Below are positions 42,501 through 56,482 of a DNA stretch of 64,000 nt, piece after piece. The notes beneath the pieces were generated by a model that was not told the origin of the DNA, ran no database searches, and saw only the letters and a list, made by a program, of their open reading frames with translations. The translations under genes were made by a program, and so were the position numbers. Source of the DNA: Micromussa lordhowensis (lineage: Eukaryota > Cnidaria > Anthozoa > Scleractinia > Lobophylliidae); contig CAXHUQ010000504.1 of assembly GCA_964020085.1 (NCBI GenBank), forward strand, positions 84,001 to 148,000, given 5' to 3'. Position 1 is the first letter of the stretch, and the number at the start of each line of letters is the position of its first letter.

Positions 42501-44268
42501 CAAACTAATACCACCAAAGCACTCCCGGGGTCGGTCCAGGTCCAAATGCGAAGTATCGGAGCTGCGCAAAATCTCGCACTATGCTAATCAGCCCGGCAGA
42601 TCCGCAGGCGTGGCCGGCTGGCTCCCTAGTTAGCCGAGCTTGACGCGTGTCGCAACTTGGCAAACTAATGGCACCAAACCACTCCCGGGGTCGGTCCGGG
42701 TCCACATGCAAAGTTTCGGAGCTGCGCGAAATCTCGCACTATGCTAACCAGCCCGTTTGCTAATTAGCCCAACTTTGCGCGCGTCGCAACTTTGCAAACT
42801 AATACCACCAGAGCACTCCCGGGGTCGGTCCGGGTCCAAATGCGAAGTATCGGAGCTGAGCAAAATCTCGCACTATGCTAATCAGCCCGGCAGATCCCCA
42901 GGCGTGGCCGGCTGGCTCCCTAGTTAGCCGAGCTTGACGCGTGTCGCAACTTGGCAAACTAATGGCACCAAAGCACTCCTGGGGTCGGTCCGGGTCCACA
43001 TGCAAAGTTTCGGAGCTGCGCGAAATCTCGCACTATGCTAACCAGCCCGTTTGCTAATTAGCCCAACTTTGCGCGCGTCGCAACTTTGCAAACTAATACC
43101 ACCAAAGCACTCCCGGGGTCGGTCCAGGTCCAAATGCGAAGTATCGGAGCTGCGCAAAATCTCGCACTATGCTAATCAGCCCGGCAGATCCCCAGGCGTG
43201 GCCGGCTGGCTCCCTAGTTAGCCGAGCTTGACGCGTGTCGCAACTTGGCAAACTAATGGCACCAAAGCTATCCTGGGGTCGTTCCGGGTCCACATGCAAA
43301 GTTTCGGAGCTGCGCGAAATCTCGCACTATGCTAACCAGCCCGTTTGCTAATTAGCCCAACTTTGCGCGCGTCGCAACTTTGCAAACTAATACCACCAGA
43401 GCACTCCCGGGGTCGGTCCGGGTCCAAATGCGAAGTATCGGAGCTGCGCAAAATCTCGCACTATGCTAATCAGCCCGGCAGATCCCCAGGCGTGGCCGGC
43501 TGGCTCCCTAGTTAGCCGAGCTTGACGTGTGTCGCAACTTGGCAAACTAATGGCACCAAAGCACTCCTGGGGTCGGTCCGGGTCCACATGCAAAGTTTCG
43601 GAGCTGCGCGAAATCTCGCACTATGCTAACCAGCCCGTTTGCTAATTAGCCCAACTTTGCGCGCGTCGCAACTTTGCAAACTAATACCACCAGAGCACTC
43701 CCGGGGTCGGTCCGGGTCGAAATGCGAAGTATCGGAGCTGCGCAAAATCTCGCACTATGCTAATCAGCCCGGCAGATCCCCAGGCGTGGCCGGCTGGCTC
43801 CCTAGTTAGCCGAGCTTGACGCGTGTCGCAACTTGGCAAACTAATGGCACCAAAGCACTCCTGGGGTCGGTCCGGGTCCACATGCAAAGTTTCGGAGCTG
43901 CGCGAAATCTCGCACTATGCTAACCAGCCCGTTTGCTAATTAGCCCAACTTTGCGCGCGTCGCAACTTTGCAAACTAATACCACCAAAGCACTCCCGGGG
44001 TCGGTCCAGGTCCAAATGCGAAGTATCGGAGCTGCGCAAAATCTCGCACTATGCTAATCAGCCCGGCAGATCCGCAGGCGAGGCCGGCTGGCTCCCTAGT
44101 TAGCCGAGCTTGACGCGTGTCGCAACTTGGCAAACTAATGGCACCAAAGCACTCCTGGGGTCGGTCCGGGTCCACATGCAAAGTTTCGGAGCTGCGCGAA
44201 ATCTCGCACTATGCTAACCAGCCCGTTTGCTAATTAGCCCAACTTTGCGCGCGTCGCAACTTTGCAAA
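39565..44268. repeat. 8-unit (2352-bp) higher-order repeat, two tandem copies
   Basis: Eight units at 39565-41916 repeat in the same order at 41917-44268. The order is: ccagag with gctgagc; plain; caaaccactcccgg; ccagag with gctgagc; caaagctatcc with gtcgttccgg; gacgtgtgtc; gggtcgaaatg; and ggcgaggcc. A related nine-unit version runs from 44269 to 46914, and parts of the series occur at 22353-24116, 32937-34700 and 50149-51324. Confidence 0.85.
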
Positions 44269-47200
44269 CTAATACCACCAAAGCACTCCCGGGGTCGGTC
44301 CGGGTCCAAATGCGAAGTATCGGAGCTGCGCAAAATCTCGCACTATGCTAATCAGCCCGGCAGATCCCCAGGCGTGGCCGGCTGGCTCCCTAGTTAGCCG
44401 AGCTTGACGCGTGTCGCAACTTGGCAAACTAATGGCACCAAAGCACTCCTGGGGTCGGTCCGGGTCCACATGCAAAGTTTCGGAGCTGCGCGAAATCTCG
44501 CACTATGCTAACCAGCCCGTTTGCTAATTAGCCCAACTTTGCGCGCGTCGCAACTTTGCAAACTAATACCACCAAAGCACTCCCGGGGTCGGTCCAGGTC
44601 CAAATGCGAAGTATCGGAGCTGCGCAAAATCTCGCACTATGCTAATCAGCCCGGCAGATCCGCAGGCGTGGCCGGCTGGCTCCCTAGTTAGCCGAGCTTG
44701 ACGCGTGTCGCAACTTGGCAAACTAATGGCACCAAACCACTCCTGGGGTCGGTCCGGGTCCACATGCAAAGTTTCGGAGCTGCGCGAAATCTCGCACTAT
44801 GCTAACCAGCCCGTTTGCTAATTAGCCCAACTTTGCGCGCGTCGCAACTTTGCAAACTAATACCACCAGAGCACTCCCGGGGTCGGTCCGGGTCCAAATG
44901 CGAAGTATCGGAGCTGAGCAAAATCTCGCACTATGCTAATCAGCCCGGCAGATCCCCAGGCGTGGCCGGCTGGCTCCCTAGTTAGCCGAGCTTGACGCGT
45001 GTCGCAACTTGGCAAACTAATGGCACCAAAGCACTCCTGGGGTCGGTCCGGGTCCACATGCAAAGTTTCGGAGCTGCGCGAAATCTCGCACTATGCTAAC
45101 CAGCCCGTTTGCTAATTAGCCCAACTTTGCGCGCGTCGCAACTTTGCAAACTAATACCACCAAAGCACTCCCGGGGTCGGTCCAGGTCCAAATGCGAAGT
45201 ATCGGAGCTGCGCAAAATCTCGCACTATGCTAATCAGCCCGGCAGATCCGCAGGCGTGGCCGGCTGGCTCCCTAGTTAGCCGAGCTTGACGCGTGTCGCA
45301 ACTTGGCAAACTAATGGCACCAAACCACTCCCGGGGTCGGTCCGGGTCCACATGCAAAGTTTCGGAGCTGCGCGAAATCTCGCACTATGCTAACCAGCCC
45401 GTTTGCTAATTAGCCCAACTTTGCGCGCGTCGCAACTTTGCAAACTAATACCACCAGAGCACTCCCGGGGTCGGTCCGGGTCCAAATGCGAAGTATCGGA
45501 GCTGAGCAAAATCTCGCACTATGCTAATCAGCCCGGCAGATCCCCAGGCGTGGCCGGCTGGCTCCCTAGTTAGCCGAGCTTGACGCGTGTCGCAACTTGG
45601 CAAACTAATGGCACCAAAGCACTCCTGGGGTCGGTCCGGGTCCACATGCAAAGTTTCGGAGCTGCGCGAAATCTCGCACTATGCTAACCAGCCCGTTTGC
45701 TAATTAGCCCAACTTTGCGCGCGTCGCAACTTTGCAAACTAATACCACCAAAGCACTCCCGGGGTCGGTCCAGGTCCAAATGCGAAGTATCGGAGCTGCG
45801 CAAAATCTCGCACTATGCTAATCAGCCCGGCAGATCCCCAGGCGTGGCCGGCTGGCTCCCTAGTTAGCCGAGCTTGACGCGTGTCGCAACTTGGCAAACT
45901 AATGGCACCAAAGCTATCCTGGGGTCGTTCCGGGTCCACATGCAAAGTTTCGGAGCTGCGCGAAATCTCGCACTATGCTAACCAGCCCGTTTGCTAATTA
46001 GCCCAACTTTGCGCGCGTCGCAACTTTGCAAACTAATACCACCAGAGCACTCCCGGGGTCGGTCCGGGTCCAAATGCGAAGTATCGGAGCTGCGCAAAAT
46101 CTCGCACTATGCTAATCAGCCCGGCAGATCCCCAGGCGTGGCCGGCTGGCTCCCTAGTTAGCCGAGCTTGACGTGTGTCGCAACTTGGCAAACTAATGGC
46201 ACCAAAGCACTCCTGGGGTCGGTCCGGGTCCACATGCAAAGTTTCGGAGCTGCGCGAAATCTCGCACTATGCTAACCAGCCCGTTTGCTAATTAGCCCAA
46301 CTTTGCGCGCGTCGCAACTTTGCAAACTAATACCACCAGAGCACTCCCGGGGTCGGTCCGGGTCGAAATGCGAAGTATCGGAGCTGCGCAAAATCTCGCA
46401 CTATGCTAATCAGCCCGGCAGATCCCCAGGCGTGGCCGGCTGGCTCCCTAGTTAGCCGAGCTTGACGCGTGTCGCAACTTGGCAAACTAATGGCACCAAA
46501 GCACTCCTGGGGTCGGTCCGGGTCCACATGCAAAGTTTCGGAGCTGCGCGAAATCTCGCACTATGCTAACCAGCCCGTTTGCTAATTAGCCCAACTTTGC
46601 GCGCGTCGCAACTTTGCAAACTAATACCACCAAAGCACTCCCGGGGTCGGTCCAGGTCCAAATGCGAAGTATCGGAGCTGCGCAAAATCTCGCACTATGC
46701 TAATCAGCCCGGCAGATCCGCAGGCGAGGCCGGCTGGCTCCCTAGTTAGCCGAGCTTGACGCGTGTCGCAACTTGGCAAACTAATGGCACCAAAGCACTC
46801 CTGGGGTCGGTCCGGGTCCACATGCAAAGTTTCGGAGCTGCGCGAAATCTCGCACTATGCTAACCAGCCCGTTTGCTAATTAGCCCAACTTTGCGCGCGT
46901 CGCAACTTTGCAAACTAATACCACCAAAGCACTCCCGGGGTCGGTCCGGGTCCAAATGCGAAGTATCGGAGCTGCGCAAAATCTCGCACTATGCTAATCA
47001 GCCCGGCAGATCCCCAGGCGTGGCCGGCTGGCTCCCTAGTTAGCCGAGCTTGACGCGTGTCGCAACTTGGCAAACTAATGGCACCAAAGCACTCCTGGGG
47101 TCGGTCCGGGTCCACATGCAAAGTTTCGGAGCTGCGCGAAATCTCGCACTATGCTAACCAGCCCGTTTGCTAATTAGCCCAACTTTGCGCGCGTCGCAAC

Positions 47201-50200
47201 TTTGCAAACTAATACCACCAAAGCACTCCCGGGGTCGGTCCAGGTCCAAATGCGAAGTATCGGAGCTGCGCAAAATCTCGCACTATGCTAATCAGCCCGG
47301 CAGATCCGCAGGCGTGGCCGGCTGGCTCCCTAGTTAGCCGAGCTTGACGCGTGTCGCAACTTGGCAAACTAATGGCACCAAACCACTCCTGGGGTCGGTC
47401 CGGGTCCACATGCAAAGTTTCGGAGCTGCGCGAAATCTCGCACTATGCTAACCAGCCCGTTTGCTAATTAGCCCAACTTTGCGCGCGTCGCAACTTTGCA
47501 AACTAATACCACCAGAGCACTCCCGGGGTCGGTCCGGGTCCAAATGCGAAGTATCGGAGCTGAGCAAAATCTCGCACTATGCTAATCAGCCCGGCAGATC
47601 CCCAGGCGTGGCCGGCTGGCTCCCTAGTTAGCCGAGCTTGACGCGTGTCGCAACTTGGCAAACTAATGGCACCAAAGCACTCCTGGGGTCGGTCCGGGTC
47701 CACATGCAAAGTTTCGGAGCTGCGCGAAATCTCGCACTATGCTAACCAGCCCGTTTGCTAATTAGCCCAACTTTGCGCGCGTCGCAACTTTGCAAACTAA
47801 TACCACCAAAGCACTCCCGGGGTCGGTCCAGGTCCAAATGCGAAGTATCGGAGCTGCGCAAAATCTCGCACTATGCTAATCAGCCCGGCAGATCCGCAGG
47901 CGTGGCCGGCTCGCTCCCTAGTTAGCCGAGCTTGACGCGTGTCGCAACTTGGCAAACTAATGGCACCAAACCACTCCTGGGGTCGGTCCGGGTCCACATG
48001 CAAAGTTTCGGAGCTGCGCGAAATCTCGCACTATGCTAACCAGCCCGTTTGCTAATTAGCCCAACTTTGCGCGCGTCGCAACTTTGCAAACTAATACCAC
48101 CAGAGCACTCCCGGGGTCGGTCCGGGTCCAAATGCGAAGTATCGGAGCTGCGCAAAATCTCGCACTATGCTAATCAGCCCGGCAGATCCCCAGGCGTGGC
48201 CGGCTGGCTCCCTAGTTAGCCGAGCTTGACGCGTGTCGCAACTTGGCAAACTAATGGCACCAAAGCACTCCTGGGGTCGGTCCGGGTCCACATGCAAAGT
48301 TTCGGAGCTGCGCGAAATCTCGCACTATGCTAACCAGCCCGTTTGCTAATTAGCCCAACTTTGCGCGCGTCGCAACTTTGCAAACTAATACCACCAGAGC
48401 ACTCCCGGGGTCGGTCCGGGTCCAAATGCGAAGTATCGGAGCTGCGCAAAATCTCGCACTATGCTAATCAGCCCGGCAGATCCCCAGGCGTGGCCGGCTG
48501 ACTCCCTAGTTAGCCGAGCTTGACGCGTGTCGCAACTTGGCAAACTAATGGCACCAAAGCACTCCTGGGGTCGGTCCGGGTCCACATGCAAAGTTTCGGA
48601 GCTGCGCGAAATCTCACACTATGCTAACCAGCCCGTTTGCTAATTAGCCCAACTTTGCGCGCGTCGCAACTTTGCAAACTAATACCACCAAAGCACTCCC
48701 GGGGTCGGTCCAGGTCCAAATGCGAAGTATCGGAGCTGCGCAAAATCTCGCACTATGCTAATCAGCCCGGCAGATCCGCAGGCGTGGCCGGCTGGCTCCC
48801 TAGTTAGCCGAGCTTGACGCGTGTCGCAACTTGGCAAACTAATGGCACCAAAGCACTCCTGGGGTCGGTCCGGGTCCACATGCAAAGTTTCGGAGCTGCG
48901 CGAAATCTCGCACTATGCTAACCAGCCCATTTGCTAATTAGCCCAACTTTGCGCGCGTCGCAACTTTGCAAACTAATACCACCAAAGCACTCCCGGGGTC
49001 GGTCCGGGTCCAAATGCGAAGTATCGGAGCTGCGCAAAATCTCGCACTATGCTAATCAGCCCGGCAGATCCCCAGGCGTGGCCGGCTGGCTCCCTAGTTA
49101 GCCGAGCTTGACGCGTGTCGCAACTTGGCAAACTAATGGCACCAAAGCACTCCTGGGGTCGGTCCGGGTCCACATGCAAAGTTTCGGAGCTGCGCGAAAT
49201 CTCGCACTATGCTAACCAGCCCGTTGGCTAATTAGCCCAACTTTGCGCGCGTCGCAACTTTGCAAACTAATACCACCAAAGCACTCCCGGGGTCGGTCCG
49301 GGTCCAAATGCGAAGTATCGGAGCTGCGCAAAATCTCGCACTATGCTAATCAGCCCGGCAGATCCCCAGGCGTGGCCGGCTGGCTCCCTAGTTAGCCGAG
49401 CTTGACGCGTGTCGCAACTTGGCAAACTAATGGCACCAAAGCTATCCTGGGGTCGGTCCGGGTCCACATGCAAAGTTTCGGAGCTGCGCGAAATCTCGCA
49501 CTATGCTAACCAGCCCGTTTGCTAATTAGCCCAACTTTGCGCGCGTCGCAACTTTGCAAACTAATACCACCAGAGCACTCCCGGGGTCGGTCCGGGTCCA
49601 AATGCGAAGTATCGGAGCTGCGCAAAATCTCGCACTATGCTAATCAGCCCGGCAGATCCCCAGGCGTGGCCGGCTGGCTCCCTAGTTAGCCGAGCTTGAC
49701 GCGTGTCGCAACTTGGCAAACTAATGGCACCAAAGCACTCCTGGGGTCGGTCCGGGTCCACATGCAAAGTTTCGGAGCTGCGCGAAATCTCGCACTATGC
49801 TAACCAGCCCGTTTGCTAATTAGCCCAACTTTGCGCGCGTCGCAACTTTGCAAACTAATACCACCAGAGCACTCCCGGGGTCGGTCCGGGTCCAAATGCG
49901 AAGTATCGGAGCTGCGCAAAATCTCGCACTATGCTAATCAGCCCGGCAGATCCCCAGGCGTGGCCGGCTGGCTCCCTAGTTAGCCGAGCTTGACGCGTGT
50001 CGCAACTTGGCAAACTAATGGCACCAAAGCACTCCTGGGGTCGGTCCGGGTCCACATGCAAAGTTTCGGAGCTGCGCGAAATCTCGCACTATGCTAACCA
50101 GCCCGTTTGCTAATTAGCCCAACTTTGCGCGCGTCGCAACTTTGCAAACTAATACCACCAAAGCACTCCCGGGGTCGGTCCAGGTCCAAATGCGAAGTAT

Positions 50201-52500
50201 CGGAGCTGCGCAAAATCTCGCACTATGCTAATCAGCCCGGCAGATCCGCAGGCGTGGCCGGCTGGCTCCCTAGTTAGCCGAGCTTGACGCGTGTCGCAAC
50301 TTGGCAAACTAATGGCACCAAACCACTCCCGGGGTCGGTCCGGGTCCACATGCAAAGTTTCGGAGCTGCGCGAAATCTCGCACTATGCTAACCAGCCCGT
50401 TTGCTAATTAGCCCAACTTTGCGCGCGTCGCAACTTTGCAAACTAATACCACCAGAGCACTCCCGGGGTCGGTCCGGGTCCAAATGCGAAGTATCGGAGC
50501 TGAGCAAAATCTCGCACTATGCTAATCAGCCCGGCAGATCCCCAGGCGTGGCCGGCTGGCTCCCTAGTTAGCCGAGCTTGACGCGTGTCGCAACTTGGCA
50601 AACTAATGGCACCAAAGCACTCCTGGGGTCGGTCCGGGTCCACATGCAAAGTTTCGGAGCTGCGCGAAATCTCGCACTATGCTAACCAGCCCGTTTGCTA
50701 ATTAGCCCAACTTTGCGCGCGTCGCAACTTTGCAAACTAATACCACCAAAGCACTCCCGGGGTCGGTCCAGGTCCAAATGCGAAGTATCGGAGCTGCGCA
50801 AAATCTCGCACTATGCTAATCAGCCCGGCAGATCCCCAGGCGTGGCCGGCTGGCTCCCTAGTTAGCCGAGCTTGACGCGTGTCGCAACTTGGCAAACTAA
50901 TGGCACCAAAGCTATCCTGGGGTCGTTCCGGGTCCACATGCAAAGTTTCGGAGCTGCGCGAAATCTCGCACTATGCTAACCAGCCCGTTTGCTAATTAGC
51001 CCAACTTTGCGCGCGTCGCAACTTTGCAAACTAATACCACCAGAGCACTCCCGGGGTCGGTCCGGGTCCAAATGCGAAGTATCGGAGCTGCGCAAAATCT
51101 CGCACTATGCTAATCAGCCCGGCAGATCCCCAGGCGTGGCCGGCTGGCTCCCTAGTTAGCCGAGCTTGACGTGTGTCGCAACTTGGCAAACTAATGGCAC
51201 CAAAGCACTCCTGGGGTCGGTCCGGGTCCACATGCAAAGTTTCGGAGCTGCGCGAAATCTCGCACTATGCTAACCAGCCCGTTTGCTAATTAGCCCAACT
51301 TTGCGCGCGTCGCAACTTTGCAAACTAATACCACCAGAGCACTCCCGGGGTCGGTCCGGGTCCAAATGCGAAGTATCGGAGCTGAGCAAAATCTCGCACT
51401 ATGCTAATCAGCCCGGCAGATCCCCAGGCGTGGCCGGCTGGCTCCCTAGTTAGCCGAGCTTGACGCGTGTCGCAACTTGGCAAACTAATGGCACCAAAGC
51501 ACTCCTGGGGTCGGTCCGGGTCCACATGCAAAGTTTCGGAGCTGCGCGAAATCTCGCACTATGCTAACCAGCCCGTTTGCTAATTAGCCCAACTTTGCGC
51601 GCGTCGCAACTTTGCAAACTAATACCACCAAAGCACTCCCGGGGTCGGTCCAGGTCCAAATGCGAAGTATCGGAGCTGCGCAAAATCTCGCACTATGCTA
51701 ATCAGCCCGGCAGATCCGCAGGCGTGGCCGGCTCGCTCCCTAGTTAGCCGAGCTTGACGCGTGTCGCAACTTGGCAAACTAATGGCACCAAACCACTCCT
51801 GGGGTCGGTCCGGGTCCACATGCAAAGTTTCGGAGCTGCGCGAAATCTCGCACTATGCTAACCAGCCCGTTTGCTAATTAGCCCAACTTTGCGCGCGTCG
51901 CAACTTTGCAAACTAATACCACCAGAGCACTCCCGGGGTCGGTCCGGGTCCAAATGCGAAGTATCGGAGCTGCGCAAAATCTCGCACTATGCTAATCAGC
52001 CCGGCAGATCCCCAGGCGTGGCCGGCTGGCTCCCTAGTTAGCCGAGCTTGACGCGTGTCGCAACTTGGCAAACTAATGGCACCAAAGCACTCCTGGGGTC
52101 GGTCCGGGTCCACATGCAAAGTTTCGGAGCTGCGCGAAATCTCGCACTATGCTAACCAGCCCGTTTGCTAATTAGCCCAACTTTGCGCGCGTCGCAACTT
52201 TGCAAACTAATACCACCAGAGCACTCCCGGGGTCGGTCCGGGTCCAAATGCGAAGTATCGGAGCTGCGCAAAATCTCGCACTATGCTAATCAGCCCGGCA
52301 GATCCCCAGGCGTGGCCGGCTGACTCCCTAGTTAGCCGAGCTTGACGCGTGTCGCAACTTGGCAAACTAATGGCACCAAAGCACTCCTGGGGTCGGTCCG
52401 GGTCCACATGCAAAGTTTCGGAGCTGCGCGAAATCTCGCACTATGCTAACCAGCCCGTTGGCTAATTAGCCCAACTTTGCGCGCGTCGCAACTTTGCAAA

Positions 52501-52954
52501 CTAATACCACCAAAGCACTCCCGGGGTCGGTCCGGGTCCAAATGCGAAGTATCGGAGCTGCGCAAAATCTCGCACTATGCTAATCAGCCCGGCAGATCCC
52601 CAGGCGTGGCCGGCTGGCTCCCTAGTTAGCCGAGCTTGACGCGTGTCGCAACTTGGCAAACTAATGGCACCAAAGCTATCCTGGGGTCGGTCCGGGTCCA
52701 CATGCAAAGTTTCGGAGCTGCGCGAAATCTCGCACTATGCTAATCAGCCCGGCAGATCCGCAGGCGTGGCCGGCTGGCTCCCTAGTTAGCCGAGCTTGAC
52801 GCGTGTCGCAACTTGGCAAACTAATGGCACCAAAGCACTCCTGGGGTCGGTCCGGGTCCACATGCAAAGTTTCGGAGCTGCGCGAAATCTCGCACTATGC
52901 TAACCAGCCCATTTGCTAATTAGCCCAACTTTGCGCGCGTCGCAACTTTGCAAA
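52501..52954. repeat. Irregular 454-bp unit with a B/A chimeric middle half
   Basis: The half starting at 52661 is B-type (caaagctatcctgg, cacatgcaaagttt, ctgcgcgaaat) up to ctcgcactatgcta and A-type afterwards (atcagcccggcag, agatccgcagg). The crossover lies at about 52715-52742, a different place from the other five irregular units, so it is an independent event. Confidence 0.88.
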
Positions 52955-53248
52955 CTAATACCACCAAAGCACTCCCGGGGTCGGTCCGGGTCCAAATGCG
53001 AAGTATCGGAGCTGCGCAAAATCTCGCACTATGCTAATCAGCCCGGCAGATCCCCAGGCGTGGCCGGCTGGCTCCCTAGTTAGCCGAGCTTGACGCGTGT
53101 CGCAACTTGGCAAACTAATGGCACCAAAGCACTCCTGGGGTCGGTCCGGGTCCACATGCAAAGTTTCGGAGCTGCGCGAAATCTCGCACTATGCTAACCA
53201 GCCCGTTGGCTAATTAGCCCAACTTTGCGCGCGTCGCAACTTTGCAAA

Positions 53249-56200
53249 CTAATACCACCAAAGCACTCCCGGGGTCGGTCCGGGTCCAAATGCGAAGTAT
53301 CGGAGCTGCGCAAAATCTCGCACTATGCTAATCAGCCCGGCAGATCCCCAGGCGTGGCCGGCTGGCTCCCTAGTTAGCCGAGCTTGACGCGTGTCGCAAC
53401 TTGGCAAACTAATGGCACCAAAGCTATCCTGGGGTCGGTCCGGGTCCACATGCAAAGTTTCGGAGCTGCGCGAAATCTCGCACTATGCTAACCAGCCCGT
53501 TTGCTAATTAGCCCAACTTTGCGCGCGTCGCAACTTTGCAAACTAATACCACCAGAGCACTCCCGGGGTCGGTCCGGGTCCAAATGCGAAGTATCGGAGC
53601 TGCGCAAAATCTCGCACTATGCTAATCAGCCCGGCAGATCCCCAGGCGTGGCCGGCTGGCTCCCTAGTTAGCCGAGCTTGACGCGTGTCGCAACTTGGCA
53701 AACTAATGGCACCAAAGCACTCCTGGGGTCGGTCCGGGTCCACATGCAAAGTTTCGGAGCTGCGCGAAATCTCGCACTATGCTAACCAGCCCGTTTGCTA
53801 ATTAGCCCAACTTTGCGCGCGTCGCAACTTTGCAAACTAATACCACCAGAGCACTCCCGGGGTCAGTCCGGGTCCAAATGCGAAGTATCGGAGCTGCGCA
53901 AAATCTCGCACTATGCTAATCAGCCCGGCAGATCCCCAGGCGTGGCCGGCTGGCTCCCTAGTTAGCCGAGCTTGACGCGTGTCGCAACTTGGCAAACTAA
54001 TGGCACCAAAGCACTCCTGGGGTCGGTCCGGGTCCACATGCAAAGTTTCGGAGCTGCGCGAAATCTCGCACTATGCTAACCAGCCCGTTGGCTAATTAGC
54101 CCAACTTTGCGCGCGTCGCAACTTTGCAAACTAATACCACCAAAGCACTCCCGGGGTCGGTCCGGGTCCAAATGCGAAGTATCGGAGCTGCGCAAAATCT
54201 CGCACTATGCTAATCAGCCCGGCAGATCCCCAGGCGTGGCCGGCTGGCTCCCTAGTTAGCCGAGCTTGACGCGTGTCGCAACTTGGCAAACTAATGGCAC
54301 CAAAGCTATCCTGGGGTCGGTCCGGGTCCACATGCAAAGTTTCGGAGCTGCGCGAAATCTCGCACTATGCTAACCAGCCCGTTTGCTAATTAGCCCAACT
54401 TTGCGCGCGTCGCAACTTTGCAAACTAATACCACCAGAGCACTCCCGGGGTCGGTCCGGGTCCAAATGCGAAGTATCGGAGCTGCGCAAAATCTCGCACT
54501 ATGCTAATCAGCCCGGCAGATCCCCAGGCGTGGCCGGCTGGCTCCCTAGTTAGCCGAGCTTGACGCGTGTCGCAACTTGGCAAACTAATGGCACCAAAGC
54601 ACTCCTGGGGTCGGTCCGGGTCCACATGCAAAGTTTCGGAGCTGCGCGAAATCTCGCACTATGCTAACCAGCCCGTTTGCTAATTAGCCCAACTTTGCGC
54701 GCGTCGCAACTTTGCAAACTAATACCACCAGAGCACTCCCGGGGTCGGTCCGGGTCCAAATGCGAAGTATCGGAGCTGCGCAAAATCTCGCACTATGCTA
54801 ATCAGCCCGGCAGATCCCCAGGCGTGGCCGGCTGGCTCCCTAGTTAGCCGAGCTTGACGCGTGTCGCAACTTGGCAAACTAATGGCACCAAAGCACTCCT
54901 GGGGTCGGTCCGGGTCCACATGCAAAGTTTCGGAGCTGCGCGAAATCTCGCACTATGCTAACCAGCCCGTTTGCTAATTAGCCCAACTTTGCGCGCGTCG
55001 CAACTTTGCAAACTAATACCACCAGAGCACTCCCGGGGTCGGTCCGGGTCCAAATGCGAAGTATCGGAGCTGCGCAAAATCTCGCACTATGCTAATCAGC
55101 CCGGCAGATCCCCAGGCGTGGCCGGCTGGCTCCCTAGTTAGCCGAGCTTGACGCGTGTCGCAACTTGGCAAACTAATGGCACCAAAGCACTCCTGGGGTC
55201 GGTCCGGGTCCACATGCAAAGTTTCGGAGCTGCGCGAAATCTCGCACTATGCTAACCAGCCCGTTTGCTAATTAGCCCAACTTTGCGCGCGTCGCAACTT
55301 TGCAAACTAATACCACCAAAGCACTCCCGGGGTCGGTCCGGGTCCAAATGCGAAGTATCGGAGCTGCGCAAAATCTCGCACTATGCTAATCAGCCCGGCA
55401 GATCCCCAGGCGTGGCCGGCTGGCTCCCTAGTTAGCCGAGCTTGACGCGTGTCGCAACTTGGCAAACTAATGGCACCAAAGCTATCCTGGGGTCGGTCCG
55501 GGTCCACATGCAAAGTTTCGGAGCTGCGCGAAATCTCGCACTATGCTAACCAGCCCGTTTGCTAATTAGCCCAACTTTGCGCGCGTCGCAACTTTGCAAA
55601 CTAATACCACCAGAGCACTCCCGGGGTCGGTCCGGGTCCAAATGCGAAGTATCGGAGCTGCGCAAAATCTCGCACTATGCTAATCAGCCCGGCAGATCCC
55701 CAGGCGTGGCCGGCTGGCTCCCTAGTTAGCCGAGCTTGACGCGTGTCGCAACTTGGCAAACTAATGGCACCAAAGCACTCCTGGGGTCGGTCCGGGTCCA
55801 CATGCAAAGTTTCGGAGCTGCGCGAAATCTCGCACTATGCTAACCAGCCCGTTTGCTAATTAGCCCAACTTTGCGCGCGTCGCAACTTTGCAAACTAATA
55901 CCACCAGAGCACTCCCGGGGTCGGTCCGGGTCCAAATGCGAAGTATCGGAGCTGCGCAAAATCTCGCACTATGCTAATCAGCCCGGCAGATCCCCAGGCG
56001 TGGCCGGCTGGCTCCCTAGTTAGCCGAGCTTGACGCGTGTCGCAACTTGGCAAACTAATGGCACCAAAGCACTCCTGGGGTCGGTCCGGGTCCACATGCA
56101 AAGTTTCGGAGCTGCGCGAAATCTCGCACTATGCTAACCAGCCCGTTGGCTAATTAGCCCAACTTTGCGCGCGTCGCAACTTTGCAAACTAATACCACCA

Positions 56201-56482
56201 AAGCACTCCCGGGGTCGGTCCGGGTCCAAATGCGAAGTATCGGAGCTGCGCAAAATCTCGCACTATGCTAATCAGCCCGGCAGATCCCCAGGCGTGGCCG
56301 GCTGGCTCCCTAGTTAGCCGAGCTTGACGCGTGTCGCAACTTGGCAAACTAATGGCACCAAAGCTATCCTGGGGTCGGTCCGGGTCCACATGCAAAGTTT
56401 CGGAGCTGCGCGAAATCTCGCACTATGCTAACCAGCCCGTTTGCTAATTAGCCCAACTTTGCGCGCGTCGCAACTTTGCAAA
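53249..56482. repeat. Short-period higher-order pattern (3- and 4-unit) near the right end
   Basis: The caaagctatcc marker recurs in the units at 53249, 54131, 55307 and 56189, at intervals of 882, 1176 and 882 bp. In three of these four, and also in the marked units at 5546, 7310, 8192, 27645, 38095, 38977, 49267 and 52501, the preceding unit ends with cgttggc instead of cgtttgc. The two markers therefore travel together as a block of at least two units. Confidence 0.75.
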
